A stretch of DNA of 64,000 nt from CAVXJN01 sp963773585. GTDB taxonomy: Bacteria > Pseudomonadota > Gammaproteobacteria > JASBUN01. The position numbers were made by a program, and so were the translations under genes. A model generated the notes under the pieces. It worked only from the letters and a program-made list of their open reading frames with translations. It had not been told where the DNA came from and did not search any database. Shown here in pieces: positions 1 through 8,281 of this stretch. Each line of letters opens with the position of its first letter. Within the stretch, counting starts at the first letter, position 1. The stretch covers positions 372,001 through 436,000 of the forward strand of contig CAVZBR010000006.1 in the NCBI GenBank assembly GCA_963773585.1, given 5' to 3'.

Positions 1-416
<416 letters not shown>

Positions 417-444
417 TGATCTGACCGTTGAGGTGTAGGAGGCG

Positions 445-999
445 TCAATTCACGTACGAGGAATCGTGCACGGACGGAGGGTTGGCAATGCGCCGGACGA
501 TCTGTTTGGGATCGAAACGAACGACCGGCCCATCGCAGACGTAGTAGTCCACGAGGTCGCGCCGATAGCGAAACGCCGCCTCGCTATGAATGTCGTGCCA
601 GCCGCTGTCCTGCATCCGCTGGAACGGCCCGGCACCGGTTCCGAAGGCATAGGTCTTGTACTGTCGCTTGTCGCAGCGAATGCCTTCATAGAAGGCATTG
701 CGGACACCGTCCTCGGAGTCGATCACGACGGTATAGCGGGCCACTTGGTCCTCGCCGCCGACTGACACCGACTGCCTATCGATGTAGTACCGGTAACCAT
801 CGAACTGAGTGTCGAGGCTGACCAGGTTATTGGTTGTCGGAAACGCCGGAACGTCGAGCTTTTGCTCCTGCCATGGCTTGCCGGGCTGATATTCCGGAAG
901 CTTGTCCATTCCGCTTTCATCCTCAGCGAGCGCCGGACTCAACGCACAAGCCAGCAACAGCACACCGACTAGGCGACATGGGAAATTGGATGAATTCAT
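445..999 (-). CDS. CNP1-like secreted protein of unknown function
   Basis: A 184-residue exported protein. The ATG at 999 opens a clear Sec signal peptide (MNSSNFPCRLVGVLLLACA, cleavage near SPALA-ED); an in-frame TTG at 1026 would only add ten residues before it. The mature part has a GYRYYIDRQSVSVGGEDQVARYTVVI segment followed by a pair of cysteines (GIRCDKRQYKTYAFG and DYYVCDGPVV), which fits the CNP1-like family of proteobacterial periplasmic proteins. Function is not known. It sits 28 bp upstream of parE in the same direction and 174 bp beyond the end of the DUF3501 gene, so it may be read from its own promoter. Confidence 0.7.
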   Translation of the reverse strand: MNSSNFPCRLVGVLLLACALSPALAEDESGMDKLPEYQPGKPWQEQKLDVPAFPTTNNLVSLDTQFDGYRYYIDRQSVSVGGEDQVARYTVVIDSEDGVRNAFYEGIRCDKRQYKTYAFGTGAGPFQRMQDSGWHDIHSEAAFRYRRDLVDYYVCDGPVVRFDPKQIVRRIANPPSVHDSSYVN

Positions 1000-1173
1000 A
1001 GAGAGGGGACCAGGAAGCCAGACCAAGCCTAGGATTTTAAGCGGCTACAGTGTAGCGTGCCTAGCGCCATCAGGCGAGAACCGAATTTCGGGTTCGAGAC
1101 CGGTCCCGGAAACAAGAAAGATCCGCGAGCCGTTCAGCAGCCGGCCCTTGGCAACAGTGAAGATTGGAGCGCT

Positions 1174-1758
1174 TCAGTCCAGATCCGCTGCCAGCGCATC
1201 GCGTACGTTTGATGGGACAGGACTGAGCTGGTGACGGTAGTGCTCGTGATCGATGCCGATTGAGATTGCGGCGCCATCTTTGGCTGCGCCGATCATCTCG
1301 GGAGCCAGATCAAAGCGTAGAAAATGTACCGACGAGGTCTTCTCGGCAGTTTCGCGTTCGATGTCTTCGTCGGCGAGCGCGAAAACACGGTCCAAACCTT
1401 CTACCTGCACCCAAACCCGGTCCTCGATGCCAAGCAACTTGGAAAGCGCCACTTTCCGTTCGTCGGCGTCGGGGTACTCGATCATGAAAGTCGCTTTCCA
1501 GTTGTCACCATCCGGGATCAGCGGGTTGTAGGAATCCAGCTCTTCCTGGATACCCGCCGCTTCGAAGATTCGCTCAGCGCGCAGCATTTCCTGGACTTGA
1601 TACTGCATGATGAGCCGATCCTCGAAATACAAGGTCGCATTGGGGCCGACCGCAACCTGCCGATTCTTCTTGTGTTCCATCACTTCGGCTCGGAATTGAT
1701 TCCGCACTTCGGCGTACTTTTCCAGAGAATACAAGTCGTCGCGGGTTAGCTTCTGCAT
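1174..1758 (-). CDS. DUF3501 family protein
   Basis: A 194-residue soluble protein with no signal peptide or membrane segment. The ATG at 1758 is chosen because it is preceded by AGGTGAG, and because family members start with the MQKLTRDDLYSLEKYAEVRN motif; a longer frame upstream would run into the preceding gene. Other recognisable parts are KKNRQVAVGPNATLYFEDR and a region rich in Asp and Glu. DUF3501 proteins are, from memory, found beside rubrerythrin and heterodisulfide-reductase-like Fe-S proteins, exactly the neighbours here (23-bp gap to the ferritin-like gene). No enzymatic role is established; a function in iron or peroxide handling is inferred from the operon only. Confidence 0.8.
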   Translation of the reverse strand: MQKLTRDDLYSLEKYAEVRNQFRAEVMEHKKNRQVAVGPNATLYFEDRLIMQYQVQEMLRAERIFEAAGIQEELDSYNPLIPDGDNWKATFMIEYPDADERKVALSKLLGIEDRVWVQVEGLDRVFALADEDIERETAEKTSSVHFLRFDLAPEMIGAAKDGAAISIGIDHEHYRHQLSPVPSNVRDALAADLD

Positions 1759-1781
1759 CGATCTCACCTGTCGCCGTGGTA

Positions 1782-2084
1782 TCAGTCGGACTCTTGCTCG
1801 ATTTGTACTATCGGCTTGTCGGTAAACAGATAGTCCTTCAAGTGTTGGTCGAATTTGGGATCGCGCCGACGAATCCACTCCAGCACCATCGCTGCATGCT
1901 CCTTTTCCTCGTCGCGGTTATGGGCAAGGATCTGCTGCAACTGCTCATCCTCGCACGCGTCCACGCGCTGCTGATACCAATCCACAGCCTCGAGCTCTTC
2001 CATCAACGACGAAATCGCCCGATGCATGTCGCGGGTTTCGTCACTTAGATCTTCAAAACGTTCGTGGAACCCCTCACTGCTCAT
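1782..2084 (-). CDS. Encapsulated-ferritin (EncFtn)-type ferroxidase without targeting peptide
   Basis: A 100-residue two-helix ferritin-like protein. Residues 17-44 and 54-72 form the two helices; MEELEAVDWYQQRVDA and HNRDEEKEHAAM match the encapsulated ferritin of Rhodospirillum rubrum as I recall it. By that alignment the ferroxidase ligands E30, E60 and H63 and the entry-site residues E29, E32 and W36 are all kept. Such proteins form ring-like decamers that oxidise Fe(II) and normally sit inside an encapsulin nanocompartment, reached through a short C-terminal tag. Here the protein ends YLFTDKPIVQIEQESD with no hydrophobic-rich tag, and no encapsulin gene lies in the window. RBS GGAG lies 6 bp before the ATG at 2084. 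Confidence 0.85.
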   Translation of the reverse strand: MSSEGFHERFEDLSDETRDMHRAISSLMEELEAVDWYQQRVDACEDEQLQQILAHNRDEEKEHAAMVLEWIRRRDPKFDQHLKDYLFTDKPIVQIEQESD

Positions 2085-2118
2085 TCATTGCTCCTTTCCT
2101 CAGTGCCTCGACCAGTGG

Positions 2119-3462
2119 TCACAATCCGTACGCGATACGAAGCAGCGTCAGCGGGTGCTTTGGCGCTTCGCCGTTACGCAACCCATTTTCGATTTGATGC
2201 CCGGCCATCGGACAATCGCTGGTGTAGTGCTGCGCTTCCGCTTGTTTCACGCGATTGACGACCGGGCGGACGATCTTCATGGAAATCTCATGGAATTCGT
2301 TCTTTACCGCGTACGTGCCATCGTGTCCGGAGCAGCGCTCGATGGGCTGTAACTCGGTCTCCGGAACCAATTGCAATATGTCGCGGGTCTTCATGCCCAT
2401 ATTCTGCACTCGCTGGTGGCAGGCGACGTGATAGGCCACTTTCCCCAGCGGTTGCTTGAAAGCGGTGTTGAGTTTGCCTTGCTTGTGGCGCAACGCCAAG
2501 TATTCGAACGGATCGTAGATCGCATCGCGAACCTTGGCGACATCGACATCGTGCGGATACATGAGCGGCAACTCTTGTTTGAACATCAACACACAGGACG
2601 GCACCGGCGCCACGATGTCCCAACCTTGATCCACCAGCTTCGCCAATACGGGGATGTTGAAATCTTTAGCGCGCTCGACAGCTTCGAGATCGCCCAGTTC
2701 CAACTTCGGCATGCCGCAGCATTGCTCCTTCTCTGCAATCCTCACTTCGATGCCGTTATGCTCGAACACCGCAATCAGGTCTTCGCCAAGGTGCGGCTCG
2801 TTGTAGTTGCCATAACAAGTGGCGAAGAGCGCCACGCGGCCCTTGGTTGCCCCAGCGGGCTCGGGCTGCGTCACGGCGGAGCGGCGCGCGGAGACGCGTT
2901 TGCGCAGGGTCGAACTGTGATAGACGGGTAGCAAAGCGTCGGGATGCACGCCCATCGTCTTGCTTAGCATTTTGCGCGTCGGTTTGGACCGGTTGGCGGC
3001 GTTGACCGCCTGCACTACGACAGGGATGCCGGCCAGCTTGCCGACAGTATCGGTCGAACTCAGGACACGATCGCGAAATCGCACCCCGTGTTTTTTGAAA
3101 TGCACCGCCTTCGCCCGCAACATCAGGTGCGGAAAATCGACATTCCACTCGTGGGGCGGTACATAAGGGCATTTGGTCATGTAGCACAGATCGCACAGGT
3201 AACAGTGCTGCACCACTTTCCAGTAGTCATCCTTGGCGACGCCGTCGACTTCCATGGTCTCCGATTCGTCCACCAGATCGAACAAGGTTGGAAACGAATG
3301 ACACAGACTCACGCATCGGCGGCAGCCGTGGCAGATATCGAATACCCGCTCCATCTCCTGGAACAAAGCGGCCTCATCCCAGAATTTCGCTTCCTGCTGA
3401 CCCAGCGGGTGGCGGGTCGGCGCCTCGAGATTGCCTTCGCGTGTTCCGGTCGGTGCTGCCAT
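2119..3462 (-). CDS. Heterodisulfide-reductase-like Fe-S oxidoreductase (GlpC/HdrD type)
   Basis: A 447-residue cytoplasmic protein expected to carry two [4Fe-4S] clusters and two CCG domains. The ferredoxin part has CHGCRRCVSLCHS and CYLCDLCYMTKCPY. The first CCG domain shows CYGNYNE and CCGMPK; the second is degenerate (CHQRV, then CSGHDG where a CCG is usual, then DCPMAG). The ATG at 3462 is preferred over an in-frame TTG at 3480. Related proteins move electrons between thiols or quinones and other carriers; the partner is unknown here. Lying between rubrerythrin (70-bp gap) and the ferritin-like gene (34-bp gap), it is a candidate electron donor for the rubrerythrin or for ferritin iron release. 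Confidence 0.85.
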   Translation of the reverse strand: MAAPTGTREGNLEAPTRHPLGQQEAKFWDEAALFQEMERVFDICHGCRRCVSLCHSFPTLFDLVDESETMEVDGVAKDDYWKVVQHCYLCDLCYMTKCPYVPPHEWNVDFPHLMLRAKAVHFKKHGVRFRDRVLSSTDTVGKLAGIPVVVQAVNAANRSKPTRKMLSKTMGVHPDALLPVYHSSTLRKRVSARRSAVTQPEPAGATKGRVALFATCYGNYNEPHLGEDLIAVFEHNGIEVRIAEKEQCCGMPKLELGDLEAVERAKDFNIPVLAKLVDQGWDIVAPVPSCVLMFKQELPLMYPHDVDVAKVRDAIYDPFEYLALRHKQGKLNTAFKQPLGKVAYHVACHQRVQNMGMKTRDILQLVPETELQPIERCSGHDGTYAVKNEFHEISMKIVRPVVNRVKQAEAQHYTSDCPMAGHQIENGLRNGEAPKHPLTLLRIAYGL

Positions 3463-3532
3463 ACGTGTCGACGCCTGCAAATTGGAGCCAGAAAAAACGG
3501 CAGGGACCGACGGCCCCTGCGCGTCCTACCGA

Positions 3533-3952
3533 TCACTCGCCCAGGGTATCCAGCGCTTTCTGGAAGCGGTTGGCGTGGGAGCGCTCGGCTTTGGCCAGGG
3601 TTTCGAACCAATCCGCGATTTCATCGAAACCTTCGTCGCGGGCGGACTTGGCCATTCCGGGATACATATCAGTGTACTCGTGGGTCTCACCGGCAATTGC
3701 GGCCTTCAGATTGTCCGACGTGCCACCAATGGGCAGACCGGTAGCCGGATCGCCGCTGGCTTCGAGATATTCCAGGTGGCCGTGTGCATGCCCGGTTTCG
3801 CCTTCGGCGGTGGAACGGAATACGGCAGCTACATCGTTATAGCCTTCGACGTCCGCCTTGGCCGCAAAGTACAGGTAGCGCCGGTTCGCCTGGGATTCGC
3901 CGGCGAAGGCGTCCTTGAGATTCTGTTCGGTTTTGCTGGTTTTCAGTTCCAT
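3533..3952 (-). CDS. Rubrerythrin-type di-iron protein lacking the rubredoxin domain
   Basis: A 139-residue ferritin-like di-iron protein that would reduce hydrogen peroxide. The four-helix motifs FAGESQANRRYLYFA, EGETGHAHGHLEYL, AGETHEYTDMYPG and AKAERSHANRFQKAL supply the Glu and His ligands of rubrerythrin. The C-terminal rubredoxin domain (CxxC pairs) is absent, so electrons must come from a separate protein. The start is the ATG at 3952, with GGAGG eight bases upstream; an in-frame TTG further up overlaps that RBS. It is the first gene of the operon, behind the promoter at 4039-4067 and the palindrome at 4010-4028. Confidence 0.9.
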   Translation of the reverse strand: MELKTSKTEQNLKDAFAGESQANRRYLYFAAKADVEGYNDVAAVFRSTAEGETGHAHGHLEYLEASGDPATGLPIGGTSDNLKAAIAGETHEYTDMYPGMAKSARDEGFDEIADWFETLAKAERSHANRFQKALDTLGE

Positions 3953-4009
3953 GATAGGATCCTCCAATTGCTAACTACCTGAGATAAGATGAATTTCTAC
4001 GGGAACCGA

Positions 4010-4028
4010 GTTTAGAATCAGTCTAAAC
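4010..4028. promoter_or_regulatory. Perfect 7-5-7 inverted repeat, candidate Fur/Irr-like operator
   Basis: GTTTAGA-N5-TCTAAAC, exact in both arms, centred about 14 bp downstream of the expected transcription start of the rubrerythrin operon. It differs by one base from the alphaproteobacterial Irr (ICE) box TTTAGAA-N3-TTCTAAA as I remember it. A bound repressor here would block initiation. The cognate protein is not in the window. Confidence 0.55.
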
Positions 4029-4038
4029 TGTGTCAGGT

Positions 4039-4067
4039 AATGTAGTTCACGGGCCAGGTATTGTCAA
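4039..4067 (-). promoter_or_regulatory. Sigma-70 promoter of the rubrerythrin operon
   Basis: On the minus strand a consensus -35 TTGACA (4067-4062), a 17-bp spacer and a -10 TACATT (4044-4039). Transcription should start near 4032, giving a leader of about 80 nt before the rubrerythrin ATG at 3952. Confidence 0.65.
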
Positions 4068-4170
4068 CAAGCGCAACACGGGTTTCCCCTAGCGGAGTGC
4101 AGGGGTTTCGGCGTGGACATCGATGTACGTGTCCTGTAACTTTTACTCCCCCGATTTGGTAAGCGCAACT

Positions 4171-4416
4171 GTGTCCCGTAAACCCACCGCCACCCCCCCG
4201 TTCAATTTCGAAGCCGCCCTGACGGAGCTCGAACAATTGGTGGAACGGATGGAGCAGGGGGAGCTGCCGCTGGAAGAGTCGCTGAAATCCTTCGAGCGCG
4301 GTATCGCCCTCACCCGACAGTGTCAGCAAGCGCTGCAGGCGGCTGAGCAAAAGGTTCAGATCCTGCTCGAGAAAGACGGCAAGACAGTAGTCGAAGACTT
4401 CAATCGTGACGAATGA
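4171..4416 (+). CDS. xseB: Exodeoxyribonuclease VII small subunit
   Basis: An 81-residue subunit of ExoVII, the processive single-strand nuclease formed with XseA. The family core is visible as FNFEAALTELEQLVERMEQGELPLEESLKSFERGIAL, followed by a coiled C-terminus. I place the start at the GTG at 4171 (VSRKPTATPP), preceded by GGTAAG, because the resulting length equals the usual 80 residues; an in-frame ATG at 4123 would add a 16-residue tail with no homology. It overlaps ispA by 11 bases and heads the xseB-ispA-dxs cluster, a very common proteobacterial order. Confidence 0.9.
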   Translation: MSRKPTATPPFNFEAALTELEQLVERMEQGELPLEESLKSFERGIALTRQCQQALQAAEQKVQILLEKDGKTVVEDFNRDE

Positions 4417-5311
4417 CCCCGCCGCATTAGCGGCAGTTTTGAACGCCTATCAGGCGCGCGTGGAACAAGCCCTGGATCGCTGGCTGCCCGCGCCGGAAAC
4501 CCATCCTGCCCGACTGCATAGCGCGATGCGTTACTCCGCGCTGAGCGGCGGCAAGCGCATTCGTCCGGTGTTGGTGTTCGCCACCGGCAACGCCCTGGCG
4601 ATAGAAGCGGCCAGCCTCGATGGCATTGCCGCGGCCGTGGAAATCATCCATGCCTATTCGTTGATTCACGACGATCTGCCGGCGATGGACGATGACGAAC
4701 TGCGTCGCGGCCAACCCACCTGCCACAAGGCTTTCGACGAAGCCACCGCCATTCTGGCCGGCGACGCGCTGCAAGCGCTTGCGTTCTACATCCTTGCCCA
4801 CGACCGCGCCATGACCGCGGACGCGGCGCAACGCTTGACCATGATCGAGCGCTTGGCGCTGGCCTGCGGATCGAGAGGGATGGCGGGGGGCCAGGCGATT
4901 GACCTCGAGGCGGTAGGCAACCAACTCGACATCGCCGAACTCGAGGACATGCATATCCACAAAACCGGCGCGTTGATTCGCGCGTCCGTATTGCTGGCTG
5001 CGATGAACAGCGCTACGGCCACCGAGTCGCAACTCGAGAAACTGGACCGTTACGGCAAATGTGTCGGTCTGGCGTTTCAGATCCGGGACGATATCCTCGA
5101 CATTGAAGGGGAAACGGACGTACTGGGCAAAACGCGGGGGGCCGATCTGGCCCTGGCCAAACCCACGTATCCCGCCGTACTGGGCATGGACGGCGCCAAG
5201 CAGCGTGCCCGCGACCTGCACGAACAAGCGATCGAAGCGCTGGCGCAATTCGACAACCGGGCCGACACCTTGCGCGCCGTGTCCCGCTACATTGTCGAAC
5301 GCATCCGCTGA
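4406..5311 (+). CDS. ispA: Farnesyl diphosphate synthase
   Basis: A 301-residue all-helical prenyltransferase that condenses DMAPP and GPP with IPP to make FPP for quinones, undecaprenyl phosphate and hopanoids. The first Asp-rich motif is DDLPAMDDD (from residue 89) and the second is DDILDIEG; SGGKRIRP near residue 47 binds IPP. Start is a GTG at 4406 lying inside the end of xseB, so the two are translationally coupled. Dxs, which supplies the MEP pathway, follows 77 bp downstream. Confidence 0.95.
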   Translation: MTNDPAALAAVLNAYQARVEQALDRWLPAPETHPARLHSAMRYSALSGGKRIRPVLVFATGNALAIEAASLDGIAAAVEIIHAYSLIHDDLPAMDDDELRRGQPTCHKAFDEATAILAGDALQALAFYILAHDRAMTADAAQRLTMIERLALACGSRGMAGGQAIDLEAVGNQLDIAELEDMHIHKTGALIRASVLLAAMNSATATESQLEKLDRYGKCVGLAFQIRDDILDIEGETDVLGKTRGADLALAKPTYPAVLGMDGAKQRARDLHEQAIEALAQFDNRADTLRAVSRYIVERIR

Positions 5312-5388
5312 CGATGCCGCCTTGCGCCTGCGCCTGGGGCCACCGATAATAGCGACCTACTCCTCGCCGCACCGCCCGCCGCCCATTC

Positions 5389-7269
5389 ATGACCCAAGAC
5401 TACCCGCTCCTCGAAACTGTGAACGATCCAGCCGACCTGCGCGGCATGACCAAGCAACAGTTGGTTCAGCTTGCCGCTGAGCTGCGGGATTTTCTCATTC
5501 AATCGGTAGCTCGTACGGGCGGCCACTTGGCCGCGAACCTGGGCACAGTCGAACTCGCGGTGGCGCTACATTACGTATTCGATACGCCTCGCGACCGCCT
5601 CGTCTGGGACGTCGGTCACCAGAGCTATCCCCACAAGATTCTGACCGGACGCAGGGAAGCGATGGCGGGATTGCGCCAGCATGGCGGCATTGCCGGGTTT
5701 CCCCGGCGCAACGAAAGCCCGTACGACGCGTTCGGCGTTGGCCATTCCAGCACTTCGGTGAGCGCCGCGCTGGGAATGGCGTTGGCGGCTGCCGGCACGG
5801 GCGCCACTGACAAGACGGTCGCGGTGATCGGCGACGGCGCGCTGACCGCCGGCATGGCGTTCGAAGCACTCAACCATGCAGGCGACGTGGATGCGGATCT
5901 GCTGGTGATTTTGAACGACAACGAGATGTCCATTTCTCGCAATGTCGGCGGACTATCGCGCCATTTGGGCAAGATCCTGTCCGGCCGCTTTTATGCCAGC
6001 ATGCGTGAAGGCGGCAAGAAGGTGCTCTCCGCAATGCCGAGCATGATGGAACTCGCGCGCCGCGCCGAAGAGCACATGAAAGGCATGGTGGTACCGGGAA
6101 CTTTGTTCGAAGAGTTGGGTTTTAATTACGTCGGCCCTATCGACGGCCATGATCTACCGCAGTTGGTGCGCACCTTGCGCAACCTGCGCGAACTGGAGGG
6201 GCCGCGTTTCCTGCACGTCGTTACCCAAAAAGGCAAGGGTTACGCGCCTGCCGAAGACAATCCCTGCGCGCTCCACGGGGTCTCCAAATTCGATCCGCGT
6301 ACGGGACCGCAGCCGAGTAAAAATTCGGGCCTGCCCACCTACACCGAAGTGTTCGGCGACTGGATTTGCGATCGCGCGCAACGGGATCCGCGTCTGACGG
6401 CAATCACGCCGGCCATGCGCGAAGGCTCGGGGCTGGTCGCGTTTTCGGAACGCTATCCAAAACGGTTCCACGACGTCGGCATCGCCGAACAGCATGCCGT
6501 GACGCTTGCGGCTGGCATGGCCTGCGCCGGTTTGAAGCCGGTGCTCGCCATTTATTCGACATTTCTGCAACGCGGTTACGACCAACTCATTCATGACGTT
6601 GCGCTGCAAAAGCTTCCGGTGATGCTCGCCATCGACCGCGCCGGGCTGGTGGGGCCGGATGGTCCGACCCACGCCGGCAGCTTCGATCTGAGTTATCTTC
6701 GCTGCGTTCCGAACATGGTGGTAATGGCACCTGCCGATGAAAACGAGTGCCGGCAGATGCTCGATACCGCTTACGAAATCGAAGGTCCCAGTGCGGTGCG
6801 CTATCCACGCGGCCGCGGGCCCGGCGTAACGGTCCGCCATGTCCACGAACCGCTGGAAATCGGCAAATCGCAGTTGCGGCGCAAAGGCCAACGGATCGCA
6901 TTGCTCGCGTTCGGCAGCATGGTGGAGCGCGCCGCAGCGGTCGCGGAAATTCTGGACGCCACCCTGATCAATATGCGTTTCGTCAAACCGTTGGATGAAG
7001 AAGCAATCCTGCGCAGCGCCCGCGAACATGAACTACTGGTCACGATCGAGGAAAACGCGGTCGCCGGAGGCGCGGGCGGCGCTGTGGCAGAGCTGTTACA
7101 CGGCCTGGGCGAGCCCCACAACATCATGCATCTGGGACTGCCGGATCGTTTCATCGAACACGGCACCCCCGAAGAACAGTTGGCCGAATGCGGTCTCGAC
7201 GTCGAAACCATCCTGCGCAGCATCCGCGCGCGTATGCCCGGCGTTGCAAAAGCCCAGGCGCTGCAGTAA
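5389..7269 (+). CDS. dxs: 1-deoxy-D-xylulose-5-phosphate synthase
   Basis: A 626-residue, full-length enzyme making DXP from pyruvate and glyceraldehyde-3-phosphate, the entry step of the MEP isoprenoid pathway. The thiamine diphosphate motif GDGALTAGMAFEALNHAG...NDNEMSIS is intact at about residues 147-187, with the transketolase pyrimidine domain (DVGIAEQHAVTLAAGMA) and the C-terminal domain after residue 480. The ATG at 5389 gives the usual MTQDYPLLETVNDPADLR beginning. The C-terminus reads MPGVAKAQALQ. No terminator is evident in the 169 bp before folE2. Confidence 0.97.
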   Translation: MTQDYPLLETVNDPADLRGMTKQQLVQLAAELRDFLIQSVARTGGHLAANLGTVELAVALHYVFDTPRDRLVWDVGHQSYPHKILTGRREAMAGLRQHGGIAGFPRRNESPYDAFGVGHSSTSVSAALGMALAAAGTGATDKTVAVIGDGALTAGMAFEALNHAGDVDADLLVILNDNEMSISRNVGGLSRHLGKILSGRFYASMREGGKKVLSAMPSMMELARRAEEHMKGMVVPGTLFEELGFNYVGPIDGHDLPQLVRTLRNLRELEGPRFLHVVTQKGKGYAPAEDNPCALHGVSKFDPRTGPQPSKNSGLPTYTEVFGDWICDRAQRDPRLTAITPAMREGSGLVAFSERYPKRFHDVGIAEQHAVTLAAGMACAGLKPVLAIYSTFLQRGYDQLIHDVALQKLPVMLAIDRAGLVGPDGPTHAGSFDLSYLRCVPNMVVMAPADENECRQMLDTAYEIEGPSAVRYPRGRGPGVTVRHVHEPLEIGKSQLRRKGQRIALLAFGSMVERAAAVAEILDATLINMRFVKPLDEEAILRSAREHELLVTIEENAVAGGAGGAVAELLHGLGEPHNIMHLGLPDRFIEHGTPEEQLAECGLDVETILRSIRARMPGVAKAQALQ

Positions 7270-7438
7270 TATCCTACTGTTTTAGTCGTATATAGCTTCC
7301 GTCCCGCACGGCCAGGAACCACAGTCAACGTTTCGCGCTCCCAAATCTCGGTCTTTGGTCGATTCCAGGGTCCGAGCGAGGTAAACTGGAAGGTCCCAAT
7401 GTCGCGTTCGCATGCAGTTCACAGGAACAGCCGAGAGT

Positions 7439-8257
7439 ATGAATGAAATGAGCACAATCGGTACGGCTGGCGCCGAGATCGAAGACGTCCAGAGCAGCGC
7501 GGATACGCGCCGCATCGCCATCGACAAGGTGGGGATCAAGGATATCCGGCACCCGGTCCGGATCAAGGACCGCTCGGGCGGCGAGCAACACACGGTCGCA
7601 ACCTTCAACATGTACGTGAACCTGCCCCACAATTTCAAGGGCACGCACATGTCGCGATTCGTGGAGATACTCAACCTCCACGAGCGCGAGATCTCAGTGG
7701 ATTCGTTCAAGGAAATCCTGGCCGAAATGACCGACCGGCTGGAAGCCGACGCCGGCCATATCGAAATGCAGTTTCCATATTTCATCAACAAAACGGCGCC
7801 AGTGTCCGGCGTACAGAGTCTGATGGACTATGACGTCACGCTGATCGGCGAGATCCGCGACGGTGCGCCGAGCATGCATATCAAGGTCGTGGTGCCGGTA
7901 ACCAGCCTGTGCCCGTGTTCGAAGAAGATTTCCGATTACGGCGCCCATAACCAGCGCTCGCACGTCACGGTCAAGGTCCGGACCCGTGGTTTCGTTTGGA
8001 TCGAAGAAGTGATCGACTTGGTGGAAGAAGAAGCGTCCTGTCAGCTCTATGGTTTGCTGAAACGCCCGGACGAGAAATTCGTGACTGAGCGGGCATACGA
8101 CAATCCAAAATTCGTCGAAGACATGGTTCGTGACGTGGCAGGACGTTTGAACAATGACGAACGGGTGGGCGCCTACGTGGTGGAGTCCGAGAACTTCGAA
8201 TCCATTCACAACCACTCCGCTTACGCGTTGATCGAGCACGACAAGGAAAAGACCTGA
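7439..8257 (+). CDS. folE2: GTP cyclohydrolase FolE2 (type IB)
   Basis: A 272-residue GTP cyclohydrolase of the zinc-independent IB class, producing 7,8-dihydroneopterin triphosphate for folate and, with QueD/QueE/QueC, for queuosine. Recognisable parts are the SLCPCSKKISDYGAHNQRSH segment with the conserved Cys and the C-terminal ERVGAYVVESENFESIHNH. Start is uncertain: ATG at 7439 (AGGAACAG upstream) is chosen, with others at 7412 and 7448. FolE2 substitutes for the zinc enzyme FolE when zinc is scarce; no Zur-like box is obvious upstream. queC and queE sit at the far end of this window. Confidence 0.93.
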   Translation: MNEMSTIGTAGAEIEDVQSSADTRRIAIDKVGIKDIRHPVRIKDRSGGEQHTVATFNMYVNLPHNFKGTHMSRFVEILNLHEREISVDSFKEILAEMTDRLEADAGHIEMQFPYFINKTAPVSGVQSLMDYDVTLIGEIRDGAPSMHIKVVVPVTSLCPCSKKISDYGAHNQRSHVTVKVRTRGFVWIEEVIDLVEEEASCQLYGLLKRPDEKFVTERAYDNPKFVEDMVRDVAGRLNNDERVGAYVVESENFESIHNHSAYALIEHDKEKT

Positions 8258-8281
8258 TCCGGCGACGGCAACCGCTGCCGC

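Noticed and set aside
4123..4170. Earlier ATG of xseB
   Set aside because: The extra residues (MYVSCNFYSPDLVSAT) do not match the family and have no good RBS, though they cannot be excluded.
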